Of a DNA stretch of 64,000 nucleotides, positions 1-8,308 are shown in pieces. Both the position numbers and the translations under genes were made by a program. The notes beneath the pieces are model-generated. The model did no database searches. It had not been told where the DNA came from and saw only the letters and a list, made by a program, of their open reading frames with translations. Position 1 is the stretch's first letter. Every line of letters begins with the position of its first letter. Where the stretch lies: positions 1 to 64,000 of the forward strand of contig NZ_JBQHVU010000013.1 of NCBI RefSeq assembly GCF_052064335.1. Direction: 5' to 3'. Source of the stretch: Weimeria sp002480925 (GTDB lineage: Bacteria > Bacillota > Clostridia > Lachnospirales > Lachnospiraceae).

Positions 1-17
1 TTCGCGACAGCTCATTT

Positions 18-46
18 AGTGTATCACTTTGTGAGCTCCTTGTCAA
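18..46 (-). promoter_or_regulatory. Consensus promoter P2, leftward
   Basis: On the minus strand TTGACA (41-46) is followed after 17 bases by TACACT (18-23). It is the second of two leftward promoters and points at a gene beyond position 1. No ORF continues leftward here. The tandem arrangement suggests a strongly expressed stable-RNA operon just outside the window (inference). Confidence 0.65.
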
Positions 47-100
47 GGACTTTTTTTATTTTCTTCTTGGAAGACTTTCGCTTCTCGGAAGATTTTCTCT

Positions 101-118
101 GTCGCTCTCTCAAGCGAC
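101..118 (-). other. Hairpin between tandem promoters
   Basis: GTCGCT (101-106) and AGCGAC (113-118) form a perfect 6-bp stem with a 6-base loop. It lies just downstream of P1 in the leftward transcript. It has no T-run, so it is not an obvious terminator. It may be a leader structure of the off-window operon. Confidence 0.4.
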
Positions 119-125
119 ATCTGGT

Positions 126-154
126 ATATTATCACCTGGGCCCGGATAAGTCAA
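126..154 (-). promoter_or_regulatory. Consensus promoter P1, leftward
   Basis: TTGACT (149-154) and TAATAT (126-131) on the minus strand are separated by 17 bases. With the promoter at 18-46 this makes a tandem pair downstream of radA, whose stop is at 219. That layout is common for rRNA operons. Confidence 0.6.
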
Positions 155-218
155 GGGCTTTTTTCGAAATTGTTCGAAGTTGTAAAACTGTAGCAATAGT
201 ATACAACTAACAGACAAT

Positions 219-1580
219 TCATACGACTTTATCACAGGCTTCCCTTATACCTCTTACTCCCACCAGCTCTACTCCATCAGGGACATTCTCTATGGATCCA
301 ACAGCCGATTCAGGCAGTACTATAGTCCTTACGCCCATCTTTGCTGCCTCATATACCCTCTTGCCCGGCATTGAAACAGAGCGGACTTCTCCTGACAGAC
401 CGACTTCGCCAAAGGCCATCAGATCATCTGCAACAGGACGGTTCTTGAAGCTTGAGACCAAAGCTATGACAAGACCCAGGTCACATGATGGCTCGCTTAT
501 CCTAAGTCCGCCGGCTATATTTACATAAGCGTCGAAGTCAGCCATAGAAAGTCCCATTCTTTTTTCTATAACAGCCATTATCAGATTAACTCTGTTATAA
601 TCCATTCCGACCGCTGTACGTCTTGGCATACCGAAGCTGCTTCTTGTCGTAAGTGCCTGTATCTCAAAAAGGATAGGACGGCTTCCTTCTATGGTACATG
701 CTATGACAGAGCCCGAGCTGCCCTTTGGTCTTCCCTCGAGCATGAATTCCGAGGGGTTTGAAACCTCATTAAGGCCCTGGCTCTTCATTTCAAAGACACC
801 TATCTCATCCGTACTACCGAATCTGTTCTTGACGGCACGGATAATCCTGTAGGAGGCATGTCTGTCACCCTCGAAATAAAGTACGCAATCTACCATATGC
901 TCAAGGACTCTGGGACCTGCTACGGTACCCTCCTTGGTCACATGACCTACTATAAATACAGCTATATTCTCACTCTTTGCAAGCTGCATAAGCTTGGCCG
1001 TCGATGCCCTTACCTGGGAAATGCTTCCAGCTGCTCCGCTTCCGTCCTCGTTTACCATTGTCTGAATAGAATCTATCACAGCAACAGCTGGTTTTTCTCT
1101 TCTAAGAATCTCAACGATTGCGTCGAGATCTGTCTCTGTAAGGATCCGCATATTGTCAGAAAAATCGCCTATCCTTTTTGCCCTGAGGCTGATCTGATGC
1201 GCCGATTCCTCACCTGACACATATATCACCTGCTTGCCGTCAGATGATATATTTCTTGCAGTCTGCAGAAGCAGAGTGGATTTTCCTATTCCCGGATCTC
1301 CTCCAATCAGTATCAGCGATCCCTCTACTATCCCTCCTCCAAGAACACGATTAAGTTCTGCCATGTCTGTAGAGATTCTTTTTTCAGAAAAAGAAGAGAT
1401 CTCCGAGAGCGCGATAGGACGCGCCTCGGAAATCTCTTTTCTACGAGACCTGTCTTTTCCACCTGATACGACCTCTGTCATGGTATTCCATTCATGGCAG
1501 GCAGGGCAGACCCCCACCCACCTCGGAGATTCATATCCGCAGTTGGAGCAGAAAAATACACTTGTCTCTTTCTTTGCCAT
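219..1580 (-). CDS. radA: DNA repair protein RadA
   Basis: RadA/Sms acts in branch migration and recombinational repair. The 453-residue protein is full length. An N-terminal C4 zinc finger (Cys 11, 14, 25, 28) precedes a RecA-like ATPase with Walker A GGDPGIGKS at about 93-101. The RadA-specific KNRFG motif lies at 251-255, and the C-terminal part is the Lon-protease-like (inactive) domain. It is the last gene of the clpC operon, three bases after the 135-residue protein. In Bacilli radA also follows clpC, which supports the call. The ATG start places the zinc finger where the family expects it. Confidence 0.97.
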   Translation of the reverse strand: MAKKETSVFFCSNCGYESPRWVGVCPACHEWNTMTEVVSGGKDRSRRKEISEARPIALSEISSFSEKRISTDMAELNRVLGGGIVEGSLILIGGDPGIGKSTLLLQTARNISSDGKQVIYVSGEESAHQISLRAKRIGDFSDNMRILTETDLDAIVEILRREKPAVAVIDSIQTMVNEDGSGAAGSISQVRASTAKLMQLAKSENIAVFIVGHVTKEGTVAGPRVLEHMVDCVLYFEGDRHASYRIIRAVKNRFGSTDEIGVFEMKSQGLNEVSNPSEFMLEGRPKGSSGSVIACTIEGSRPILFEIQALTTRSSFGMPRRTAVGMDYNRVNLIMAVIEKRMGLSMADFDAYVNIAGGLRISEPSCDLGLVIALVSSFKNRPVADDLMAFGEVGLSGEVRSVSMPGKRVYEAAKMGVRTIVLPESAVGSIENVPDGVELVGVRGIREACDKVV

Positions 1581-1583
1581 ATA

Positions 1584-1991
1584 TCAATCCTTTTTTATAG
1601 ACACTTCCTTTGTCTTGCCGTCGGATAAGTCTATACTAAGGGTGATCTTACCGCCAAGACCAGTTTTCATCACGCCATAATCCTCTCCTGCCGCAGATAC
1701 CTGATAATTGGTCTCAGGAGCAAGACCTACTGTGATATCGGTATTGGCATTGCCCTCCACCTTGAAGCTGACAGAGCTGTCATCATACTTCATATTGGAA
1801 ACCCTTGTACCAGGCTCAGACTCATATACGAAAAGGTCATTCTTCTCGAGCTTGGTAGTAGTCTTATAGCTCTTCACATAGAGCAGGTCCCCCTTATACT
1901 TGAAATCCTTAACCTTGGTCTTCTCATCAAGAGTATAATCTCCGAAGGAGAGACTGCCATCCTTTTCACTTCGAATCAACTGTTCTGCCAT
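1584..1991 (-). CDS. Small conserved protein, function unknown
   Basis: This 135-residue protein has no signal peptide or membrane segment. It is rich in beta-strand-like alternation, with Asp, Lys and Thr abundant. I recall similar Lachnospiraceae proteins automatically labelled endosialidase; nothing here shows a glycosidase active site, so I do not use that name. It overlaps the 3' end of clpC by 26 bases and ends three bases before radA, so it is probably co-translated with both. A role in the Clp or stress context is only guilt by association. Confidence 0.8.
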   Translation of the reverse strand: MAEQLIRSEKDGSLSFGDYTLDEKTKVKDFKYKGDLLYVKSYKTTTKLEKNDLFVYESEPGTRVSNMKYDDSSVSFKVEGNANTDITVGLAPETNYQVSAAGEDYGVMKTGLGGKITLSIDLSDGKTKEVSIKKD

Positions 1992-4452
1992 TTTTTTCTC
2001 CTTTTACAATAGCCTTTGTATTGTTTTTCCTACTGATACTGATTGTATCATTTTTTACCGAAATAGTCACCTTATCCCCAGATTTTATTTCTCCGGAAAT
2101 GATCTTGTCAGAGATAGGATCCTCTATATCAGACTGAATCCTTCTGCGAAGTGGTCTGGCTCCGAACTTTGGATCATAGGCCTTATCAACTATATACTGC
2201 TTTACTGAAGGAGTAGCATGAGCTGATATATCCGTATTATCAGAAAGCCGCTTAAAGAGGTCTGAAAGCAGAAGACCTGTGATCTCTGTCAAATCCTCCT
2301 TATCAAGCATCTTAAAGCAGATGATATCATCTATACGGTTTAAGAACTCAGGACGCATGGTCCTCTTAAGCTCCTGACTGACCTGCTCCTTCATGGCCTC
2401 GTAATCGCTCTTTTTATCCTGACCAGAGGCAAATCCAAGGCTCTTATGGTTTTGTATATCTCTGGCGCCGGCATTTGATGTCATTATTATAATGGCATTC
2501 TTGAAATCAACAGTCCTTCCCTGTGAATCGGTAAGTCTTCCATCGTCAAGCACCTGGAGAAGGATATTGAATACATCCGGATGTGCCTTTTCTATCTCAT
2601 CAAAGAGGATAACGCTGTATGGATTTCTCCTTATCTTTTCAGACAGCTGTCCACCCTCCTCATAGCCCACATATCCCGGAGGAGAGCCTATGAACTTAGA
2701 GACTGCGTCCTTCTCCATATATTCTGACATATCTACCCTGATCAGGGCCTTGTCATCACCATAAACCTCGCTGGCAAGAGTCTTTGCGACAAGAGTCTTA
2801 CCTACTCCTGTAGGTCCCACGAAAAGGAAGGATCCGACCGGCCTCTCAGGTGACTTAAGACCTGCCCTTCCTCGCCTTACAGCGCGAGAAACTGCTTCTA
2901 TGGCCTGATCCTGGCCTATCACCTTTTTCTTCAGGGTATTTTCCAGATTCAGAAGACGCTTCTTTTCCTTTGAACCCAGATTACCTACAGGAATATGGGT
3001 CCAGCCGGATACTGTAAGAGCAATATCCTGCTCTGTAAGTACTGGAGCCTCCTTTTTCTTATTTTCTCTTTTTTCCTGTCTGAAGAGCTTCTTCTCATCC
3101 TCCAGGAATTCGCTGTGGAGCTCCCCTGCCCTGCTGTAGTCTCCATTCTTAAGGGCCTCCTCTATTCCGTCTGAAAGCTCATTCTTTTTCTGACGCAACT
3201 CATAGCCCTTGCTGCTGCCTTTGGAATTAAAAAGATTTACCCTGGCGCAGCTTTCATCAAGAAGATCTATAGCCTTATCAGGAAGGAACCTGTCATGTAC
3301 ATATCGCCTTGAAAGAGATACACAGGCAGCTATGGCCTCATCTGTTATCCTTACACCATGATGCTTCTGATATACATCCCGAAGGCCCTCAAGGATCCTT
3401 ACTGTATCCTCCTCCGACGGCTCCTCTACCATAACCGAAAGGAATCTCCTCTCAAGCGCAGCGTCCTTTTCTATCTTCTTCCTGTACTCCTTGATAGTAG
3501 TAGCACCAATTATCTGAAGCTCCCCTCTTGCAAGGGCAGGCTTTAAGATGTTTGCAGCATCCATTGCCCCCTCTGAGCCTCCGGCTCCTATTATCATATG
3601 CAGTTCATCAATAAATAGCAGGACATTTCCTGCACTTACTGACTCATCTATTACATTCTTGATACGTTCCTCGAACTCTCCTCTGTACTTGGTCCCTGCG
3701 ACCATCCCTGAAAGATCGAGTGTAAGTATCCTCTTTCCTGCAAGAGAAGGCGGAACCATCCCTGAAACGATACGCTCTGCAAGCCCCTCTACTATGGCTG
3801 TCTTGCCCACTCCCGGCTCACCTATGAGGCACGGATTATTCTTTGTGCGGCGGCTCAGTATCTCGATGACTCTCTGGATCTCTCTGTCCCTGCCGATCAC
3901 AGGATCAAGGGCCCCATCCTCAGCCATGGTTGTAAGATCGGTAGTAAACTCCTCAAGAGCCGCATACTCGCCCTCGTCACCATTCTGCCTGTTAGCTATT
4001 AGTATCCTTCTGTATGTATCTCCCTCATCGCCCATTGCTGCCAGCAGATTATTAAAAACCGTGCCAAGATCGAGATCAGCAGTAGATAATATCCTTGCTG
4101 CTCCGCACTCAGGCATCTTAAGTATTGCCAGAAGAGCATGCTCTGTCCCTACGGCCTCCATGCCGCACATGGAAGCTATAGAAGTCGCGTTTTCCATCAG
4201 CGCCTTAAGCCTTGGAGTCTCTGTGTCCTGATTCTTCAGATTCCTGTCCTTAGTAAAGGTTGAAAGCTCATCGATTATCCGTGCCGTAAGATCCTCATCA
4301 AGACCGGCATCGACAAGTATCTCACTTGCCAGGTTGGGAGCACAATGCAGTATCCCCAGCAGAAGAAAATGTGTCCCTGTATATCGTCCAAGCTTCTTTG
4401 AAAATTTTATCGCGTAATCATAAGCCTTCTGCAGGCTGTCTGTATATTTCAT
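1966..4452 (-). CDS. clpC: ATP-dependent Clp protease ATP-binding subunit ClpC
   Basis: This AAA+ unfoldase feeds substrates to the ClpP chamber. The 828 residues contain an N-terminal double Clp repeat, a first AAA domain with Walker A GEPGVGKT at 211-218, a UVR-like coiled middle domain around 418-456, and a second AAA domain with GPTGVGKT at 546-553. The middle domain places it in ClpC rather than ClpB or ClpA. The usual ctsR-mcsA-mcsB genes are not upstream. Instead a membrane-anchored surface protein gene sits 18 bases away. I saw no CtsR-type repeat at the operon promoter. Confidence 0.95.
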   Translation of the reverse strand: MKYTDSLQKAYDYAIKFSKKLGRYTGTHFLLLGILHCAPNLASEILVDAGLDEDLTARIIDELSTFTKDRNLKNQDTETPRLKALMENATSIASMCGMEAVGTEHALLAILKMPECGAARILSTADLDLGTVFNNLLAAMGDEGDTYRRILIANRQNGDEGEYAALEEFTTDLTTMAEDGALDPVIGRDREIQRVIEILSRRTKNNPCLIGEPGVGKTAIVEGLAERIVSGMVPPSLAGKRILTLDLSGMVAGTKYRGEFEERIKNVIDESVSAGNVLLFIDELHMIIGAGGSEGAMDAANILKPALARGELQIIGATTIKEYRKKIEKDAALERRFLSVMVEEPSEEDTVRILEGLRDVYQKHHGVRITDEAIAACVSLSRRYVHDRFLPDKAIDLLDESCARVNLFNSKGSSKGYELRQKKNELSDGIEEALKNGDYSRAGELHSEFLEDEKKLFRQEKRENKKKEAPVLTEQDIALTVSGWTHIPVGNLGSKEKKRLLNLENTLKKKVIGQDQAIEAVSRAVRRGRAGLKSPERPVGSFLFVGPTGVGKTLVAKTLASEVYGDDKALIRVDMSEYMEKDAVSKFIGSPPGYVGYEEGGQLSEKIRRNPYSVILFDEIEKAHPDVFNILLQVLDDGRLTDSQGRTVDFKNAIIIMTSNAGARDIQNHKSLGFASGQDKKSDYEAMKEQVSQELKRTMRPEFLNRIDDIICFKMLDKEDLTEITGLLLSDLFKRLSDNTDISAHATPSVKQYIVDKAYDPKFGARPLRRRIQSDIEDPISDKIISGEIKSGDKVTISVKNDTISISRKNNTKAIVKGEKNGRTVDSK

Positions 4453-4470
4453 AATTCTTCTTTCGTCATA

Positions 4471-5364
4471 TCACAGCTTGTTCAGATCAGAAAGCTCCAG
4501 CTTTTTATTCGGCCTCTTAGGTGCCTTAGGCATAGTAAGCTTTTCCTCGTCTATCTCTCCAAGGTCCAGATCACCCGAAAATTTCTTCTGATCAGTCTTT
4601 TCCGCTGAGGCTATCTGATCTGTATCAGATCTCTTTGTTTCTTCATCATCAAAATCTATATCATCACCCTCATAATCACCGTAGACTGCGAAATGTAGCA
4701 ATGTAAGCCTTATTATAAGAACAATGATGATGGCTAACAGAAGGCCTGTAAGGATAAGCATTCTCCTGTCAAGTATAAGCTGCTTAAAGGACAGATCGGA
4801 GGATGAGATATCATGCTTTTCAACTGATGATCCCGAATGATCAGCTTCCGCCTTAGCCATCTTAGAGTTGTTTTCGGTATCCTTTTCAGAGCTTGTCTCC
4901 TTTACAGCGGCATCCTCCTTCTTATCCTCCTTTTCTTCATTCTCTGTCTGCTCTGTATCATTTGAAACCTTCTCGTCTGTATCCTTTGATACGGCCTCCT
5001 TTATGCCGATCACTGCAGAGCTTCTCGGATACATATTGGAAGAGGCTACAAATCCGGCATTACCCTGCTGCTTTGCCTCAAATGTAAATGTGGCGCTTCT
5101 TCCGCTTATGCTTAGTGTATTGCCATCAAGCGTGGCCCTTCCCTGACTTTTCAGTGTAACCATAGTCCCGTCATAGTGCAGGGACAGGTTCGAGCTGGAG
5201 GCGCCTGCGACAGTGACACTGAAGCTGTCTCCCACACTTACATCATTGGTGGAAAATGACAGAACAACAGGACTGGCCTGTGCCTGCTCTGGCATGGCAA
5301 AGGTCAGCATCATGCATATGATCCCTAAAAGAAGGATGTGTCTTTTCTTCAAAAAAATCTTCAT
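4471..5364 (-). CDS. Membrane-anchored surface protein, cohesin-like N-terminal domain
   Basis: From ATG 5364 the protein has about 297 residues. It has a signal peptide ending near the first AQA, and a beta-rich extracellular domain of about 85 residues that resembles bacterial cohesin/Ig-like folds (VVLSFSTNDVSVGDSFSVTV). A Ser/Glu/Lys-rich linker follows, then one transmembrane segment near residue 205 and an acidic cytoplasmic tail. An ATG at 5379 is also possible. I prefer 5364 because the promoter at 5392-5420 would start transcription only a few bases before 5379, and an AAGGGAC ribosome site precedes 5364. It is first in the clpC operon; function unknown. Confidence 0.7.
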   Translation of the reverse strand: MKIFLKKRHILLLGIICMMLTFAMPEQAQASPVVLSFSTNDVSVGDSFSVTVAGASSSNLSLHYDGTMVTLKSQGRATLDGNTLSISGRSATFTFEAKQQGNAGFVASSNMYPRSSAVIGIKEAVSKDTDEKVSNDTEQTENEEKEDKKEDAAVKETSSEKDTENNSKMAKAEADHSGSSVEKHDISSSDLSFKQLILDRRMLILTGLLLAIIIVLIIRLTLLHFAVYGDYEGDDIDFDDEETKRSDTDQIASAEKTDQKKFSGDLDLGEIDEEKLTMPKAPKRPNKKLELSDLNKL

Positions 5365-5391
5365 ATAAGTCCCTTTCATCTGTTCCTATAA

Positions 5392-5420
5392 AGTATAAGA
5401 GAATACCCCCTTATTGTCAA
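5392..5420 (-). promoter_or_regulatory. Promoter of the clpC operon
   Basis: TTGACA (5415-5420), a 17-base spacer and TATACT (5392-5397) on the minus strand form a near-perfect vegetative promoter. Transcription should begin near 5385, which argues for the downstream ATG (5364) as the start of the first gene. I see no CIRCE or CtsR operator overlapping it. Confidence 0.7.
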
Positions 5421-5426
5421 ACCTGC

Positions 5427-6104
5427 TCAGACATGGAATCTCCGCTTGAGCTCCATCCTGGCATTGGCTCCTCCCATTATAAGAGCAATGATAAAGAGTA
5501 CGCTTGATGAAATAAAAGCCGTTTCCGAAAGCACAGGATCAGTCACCAGACCATAACGGATAAAGACCAGCGGAAGTATTCCGAGTAATATAGGCAGTAC
5601 CATAAGGATCATATAGCTTTGCCACTTTCTCCGGTTGACAAACATAAGCACTATTACAAAAACATTAAATACAATAAGTGCAGATGGAAGGCAGTAATTC
5701 AATGACCATTTCCTAAATCCACAGGTCGCATCGATCACGACTACAAAAAGAGCCGCAAGAAGGATAGTAACAGTTATCCTGCCTATCATGCCTATGTCAG
5801 GATTGAAGAAGATATAAAACTCTATAAATACATAAAAAAGAGAGGCTGCCACTATAACAGCCCATGGAAAGCCAGCGTTTATTATATTTATGGCAGCTGA
5901 TACAATGCTTACTCCTGTACATATGGAAAGAAGAAGCCGCAGGAAAAATATAGTCTTCCTGCGCTTGGCCACTATATCAGGATATCCGTTATATCTTACT
6001 ATCCCATCCACCTTCTGGTCTGTAAGTGATCCCTTGCAGAGGGGACAGATATCAGAATCACGGTCGAGAACCGTGATCCCGCAGTGCATGCATTTTTTAC
6101 TCAT
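5427..6104 (-). CDS. DUF6320-type zinc-ribbon membrane protein
   Basis: The 225-residue protein begins with a zinc ribbon (CMHCGITV ... CPLC) and continues with about six hydrophobic segments. This is the layout of DUF6320 proteins as I recall them in Clostridia. It overlaps the upstream acyltransferase-like gene by 8 bases, so the two are probably co-translated and may act together. One possible role is helping a membrane-linked acyl or lipid transfer step. Substrate and reaction are unknown. Confidence 0.75.
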   Translation of the reverse strand: MSKKCMHCGITVLDRDSDICPLCKGSLTDQKVDGIVRYNGYPDIVAKRRKTIFFLRLLLSICTGVSIVSAAINIINAGFPWAVIVAASLFYVFIEFYIFFNPDIGMIGRITVTILLAALFVVVIDATCGFRKWSLNYCLPSALIVFNVFVIVLMFVNRRKWQSYMILMVLPILLGILPLVFIRYGLVTDPVLSETAFISSSVLFIIALIMGGANARMELKRRFHV

Positions 6105-7371
6105 AAAAAACTCCGTTCGTCTCTATTGATGCAGCTGCTCCCAGCTGTGAAAGCTTCCTTAAGTATTCCATGATAAGCGTCGTGTCGCTGTAGGCAGTTG
6201 AAAAGGAAAGTGTCATTATATCCTTAAAGGAGGCTATTCCTAGCTTTAGTCCCTGACCCTTTGAAAATGACAGGAAGCACTGGAAGCTTTCTATATACTC
6301 TGCATAATCATCAGGCACCCTGATCTGTCCCATATTCGTGACTGTTGCTGTATTGGCCAGGGCGCTTCTTGAATATATAGCCCTGATGCCGGCGTTTTTC
6401 AAAAAAAGCGGCACTGCCCTGGCCAGAAGGACCTGCTGTCCTGAGACATTATAGGAAAAGATTGATTCAAGATTTTCCCTTGTAATCTGTTTTCTCAGAC
6501 TCTCCCTTGTTATAGCCACTATCTTCTCGAAGCTGTAATCATCCTTTACCGGTATGAATTCAGCCGAAACCATTGCAAAGAAGTTCTTTGTGGTATTGGA
6601 ATCAAAATATGGCCTTAGGTTTACAGGGACCGCTACTCTTACTGGTCTCCTGTCAGATATCTGGTATCGGTAGGACCTGTATGCACTGAATATATATAAG
6701 GCAACACAAAGCTCATTTATAGTCACATCAAGGCCATGAGCTATCCTTTTCATATCAAAAACGCGCAGATATGCATTTACGACTCCGAAACCCTTGTAGG
6801 AGAGCTTCTCTCCCTTTATAAGAAAGGCTCTCCTTACAGCATAGGAGGATTTGGATGGCTTTCTGTAATTTCTTACAAAGCTGTCATCCCTGTTCACAGA
6901 TGTATCAGAAGAAAGACTCCCCCTGTGCGCCTCCATCAGCGCATCATGGGAAAGCCTAAGATATGCAAAGGTCAGCTCCTTAAGAAACTCGAATCCGCCT
7001 GTTCCGTCAGCAAGCACATGAAAGACCTCGAGATTTATCCTTCTGCCATAATAGGTGACCCTGAAAAGGTATCTGTTGTTCTCATTCTCCCTTGTAGAGC
7101 GGCATGGATAATCATCCTCCTCAACCACCCTTGGAATCGGATAATCATTTTCCTCCAGATAGTACCAGAAGAAGCCCTTTCTAAGCCTCTGCCTGAAGCC
7201 CTTGAACCTTTCAAGCACGAACTTAAGGGCCTCCTGGAGGAGATCTCCTACTATCTTTTCCTTCAGAACAACAGACAGCCTGTAGGTATTTGTCATTCTC
7301 TTGGTCGCTATTGCCGGGAAAAGGATTGCGGAATTGTCAAGCTTCTCCCAGCTCTTTATCCTGTTTGCCAT
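6097..7371 (-). CDS. Condensation-domain / alcohol acyltransferase-like protein
   Basis: The 424-residue protein shows the HxxxDG signature of the condensation, acetyltransferase and wax-ester-synthase superfamily (H118 to G123, HVLADG). The rest fits a two-lobed CoA-dependent acyltransferase-like fold. It has no carrier-protein or adenylation partner nearby, so a free-standing acyltransferase is more likely than a peptide synthetase. It pairs with the overlapping DUF6320 membrane-protein gene. Substrate unknown. Confidence 0.75.
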   Translation of the reverse strand: MANRIKSWEKLDNSAILFPAIATKRMTNTYRLSVVLKEKIVGDLLQEALKFVLERFKGFRQRLRKGFFWYYLEENDYPIPRVVEEDDYPCRSTRENENNRYLFRVTYYGRRINLEVFHVLADGTGGFEFLKELTFAYLRLSHDALMEAHRGSLSSDTSVNRDDSFVRNYRKPSKSSYAVRRAFLIKGEKLSYKGFGVVNAYLRVFDMKRIAHGLDVTINELCVALYIFSAYRSYRYQISDRRPVRVAVPVNLRPYFDSNTTKNFFAMVSAEFIPVKDDYSFEKIVAITRESLRKQITRENLESIFSYNVSGQQVLLARAVPLFLKNAGIRAIYSRSALANTATVTNMGQIRVPDDYAEYIESFQCFLSFSKGQGLKLGIASFKDIMTLSFSTAYSDTTLIMEYLRKLSQLGAAASIETNGVFYE

Positions 7372-7390
7372 TTCACATACTTTCTATACT

Positions 7391-7424
7391 AAAAAAGTGA
7401 CAGAGGGAGCACCCAGTGTCACTT
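7391..7424 (-). terminator. Rho-independent terminator after the FliD-like gene
   Basis: An interrupted stem pairs 7395-7402 with 7417-7424 and 7405-7407 with 7412-7414. The T-run on the minus strand (A-run 7391-7396) completes it. It follows the stop at 7447 and separates this gene from the acyltransferase-like gene at 7371. Confidence 0.75.
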
Positions 7425-7446
7425 AAACATATCAAACTAGTCTGAT

Positions 7447-8241
7447 TCAGGCCTTTGCTGAATACCCTGAGAAGGTAGCTGCGGCAAATGAACCCGATGA
7501 GGTATAGGTGCCGTCAGACAGGGCCTGCGAAGCATAGTACTGAGCGAGTGAAATATATGTACCGGCAGCGCTGCCGTAATTATTCCCGCCACTGAATAGC
7601 TTCTTTACAGCATCTGTATCAGCATTCTTAAGGGTATCAGTGTCTACTGACAGCTTGCCATCCTTGCCGACCGAAAGGCCTATGCTCTTCAGATCATCGC
7701 TGTACTTAGAGGTCGTATTCATAAGATACTTTGATGCTGTACCAAGACTCTGTGAGGTAGACTTCTTTGCTGCATCAATATAGCTGTTGTAATCGGCAGC
7801 AAACTTAGTAAGGTCTGATTCAACCGTCTGCTTTACCTTATCGGCGGTATTTGTCGCTGTAACATCATAGGTTCTCGAGCTCATCAGACTATTAATAGAT
7901 GATGAAAGCGTCGATGCTGCGACTGCAGCTGTCCTGGTATTGGCTTTTTGTGTAGAAGCTGTTCTTGTATATGAAGCCTTGCTCGTATCAGCTGAATCTG
8001 TCTTACTATCGTTCTTCTTTACATCATGTCCTGATACATGGGCTAAAACGTCATATCCTTCTACCGATCTCGATGATCCGGCATTTGATGAAGCAGAACT
8101 GATCTGACTGTAATACCTTTTTGCCAGCTTATAATAGCTGCCGCTCGTAACACTCCTGTACTCAGAAAGGCTGGAGTAAAGACCGCTCATCCATGAAGAG
8201 GAGGCGTTACCAAACAATGATGATAGTATACTGCTTCCCAT
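7447..8241 (-). CDS. FliD-like C-terminal domain protein, orphan
   Basis: This Ser/Ala/Thr-rich protein has about 264 residues and no signal peptide. Its last 100 residues, with GLSVGKDGKLSVDTDTLKNA and then DAVKKLFSG, resemble the C-terminal part of flagellar cap protein FliD (HAP2). The N-terminal FliD domains are absent and the length is about half that of FliD. I start it at ATG 8241 because AAAGGAG lies six bases upstream; the longer ORF from 8262 has no good ribosome site. It has its own promoter and terminator and no flagellar neighbours. It may be an exported filament-like or flagellum-associated protein. Confidence 0.6.
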   Translation of the reverse strand: MGSSILSSLFGNASSSWMSGLYSSLSEYRSVTSGSYYKLAKRYYSQISSASSNAGSSRSVEGYDVLAHVSGHDVKKNDSKTDSADTSKASYTRTASTQKANTRTAAVAASTLSSSINSLMSSRTYDVTATNTADKVKQTVESDLTKFAADYNSYIDAAKKSTSQSLGTASKYLMNTTSKYSDDLKSIGLSVGKDGKLSVDTDTLKNADTDAVKKLFSGGNNYGSAAGTYISLAQYYASQALSDGTYTSSGSFAAATFSGYSAKA

Positions 8242-8280
8242 TCCTTGCTCCTTTCCGGCCATCCCTGGCCAAAAGCACTA

Positions 8281-8308
8281 ATAATAGAAACGTGATAAAA
8301 AATATCAA
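8281..8308 (-). promoter_or_regulatory. Promoter of the FliD-like gene
   Basis: TTGATA (8303-8308), a 16-base spacer and TATTAT (8281-8286) on the minus strand. It overlaps the end of ung. Together with the terminator at 7391-7424 it makes the FliD-like gene a single-gene unit. Confidence 0.5.

Noticed and set aside
19..210. 63-codon plus-strand frame at the left edge
   Set aside because: It overlaps two leftward promoters and a hairpin and has no family features or ribosome site.
1584..1991. Endosialidase label for the 135-residue protein
   Set aside because: There is no catalytic domain; the recalled label appears to be an automatic-annotation artefact.
3548..4231. 227-codon plus-strand frame opposite clpC
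   Set aside because: Antisense shadow of clpC with Ser/Pro-rich composition typical of reversed codons.
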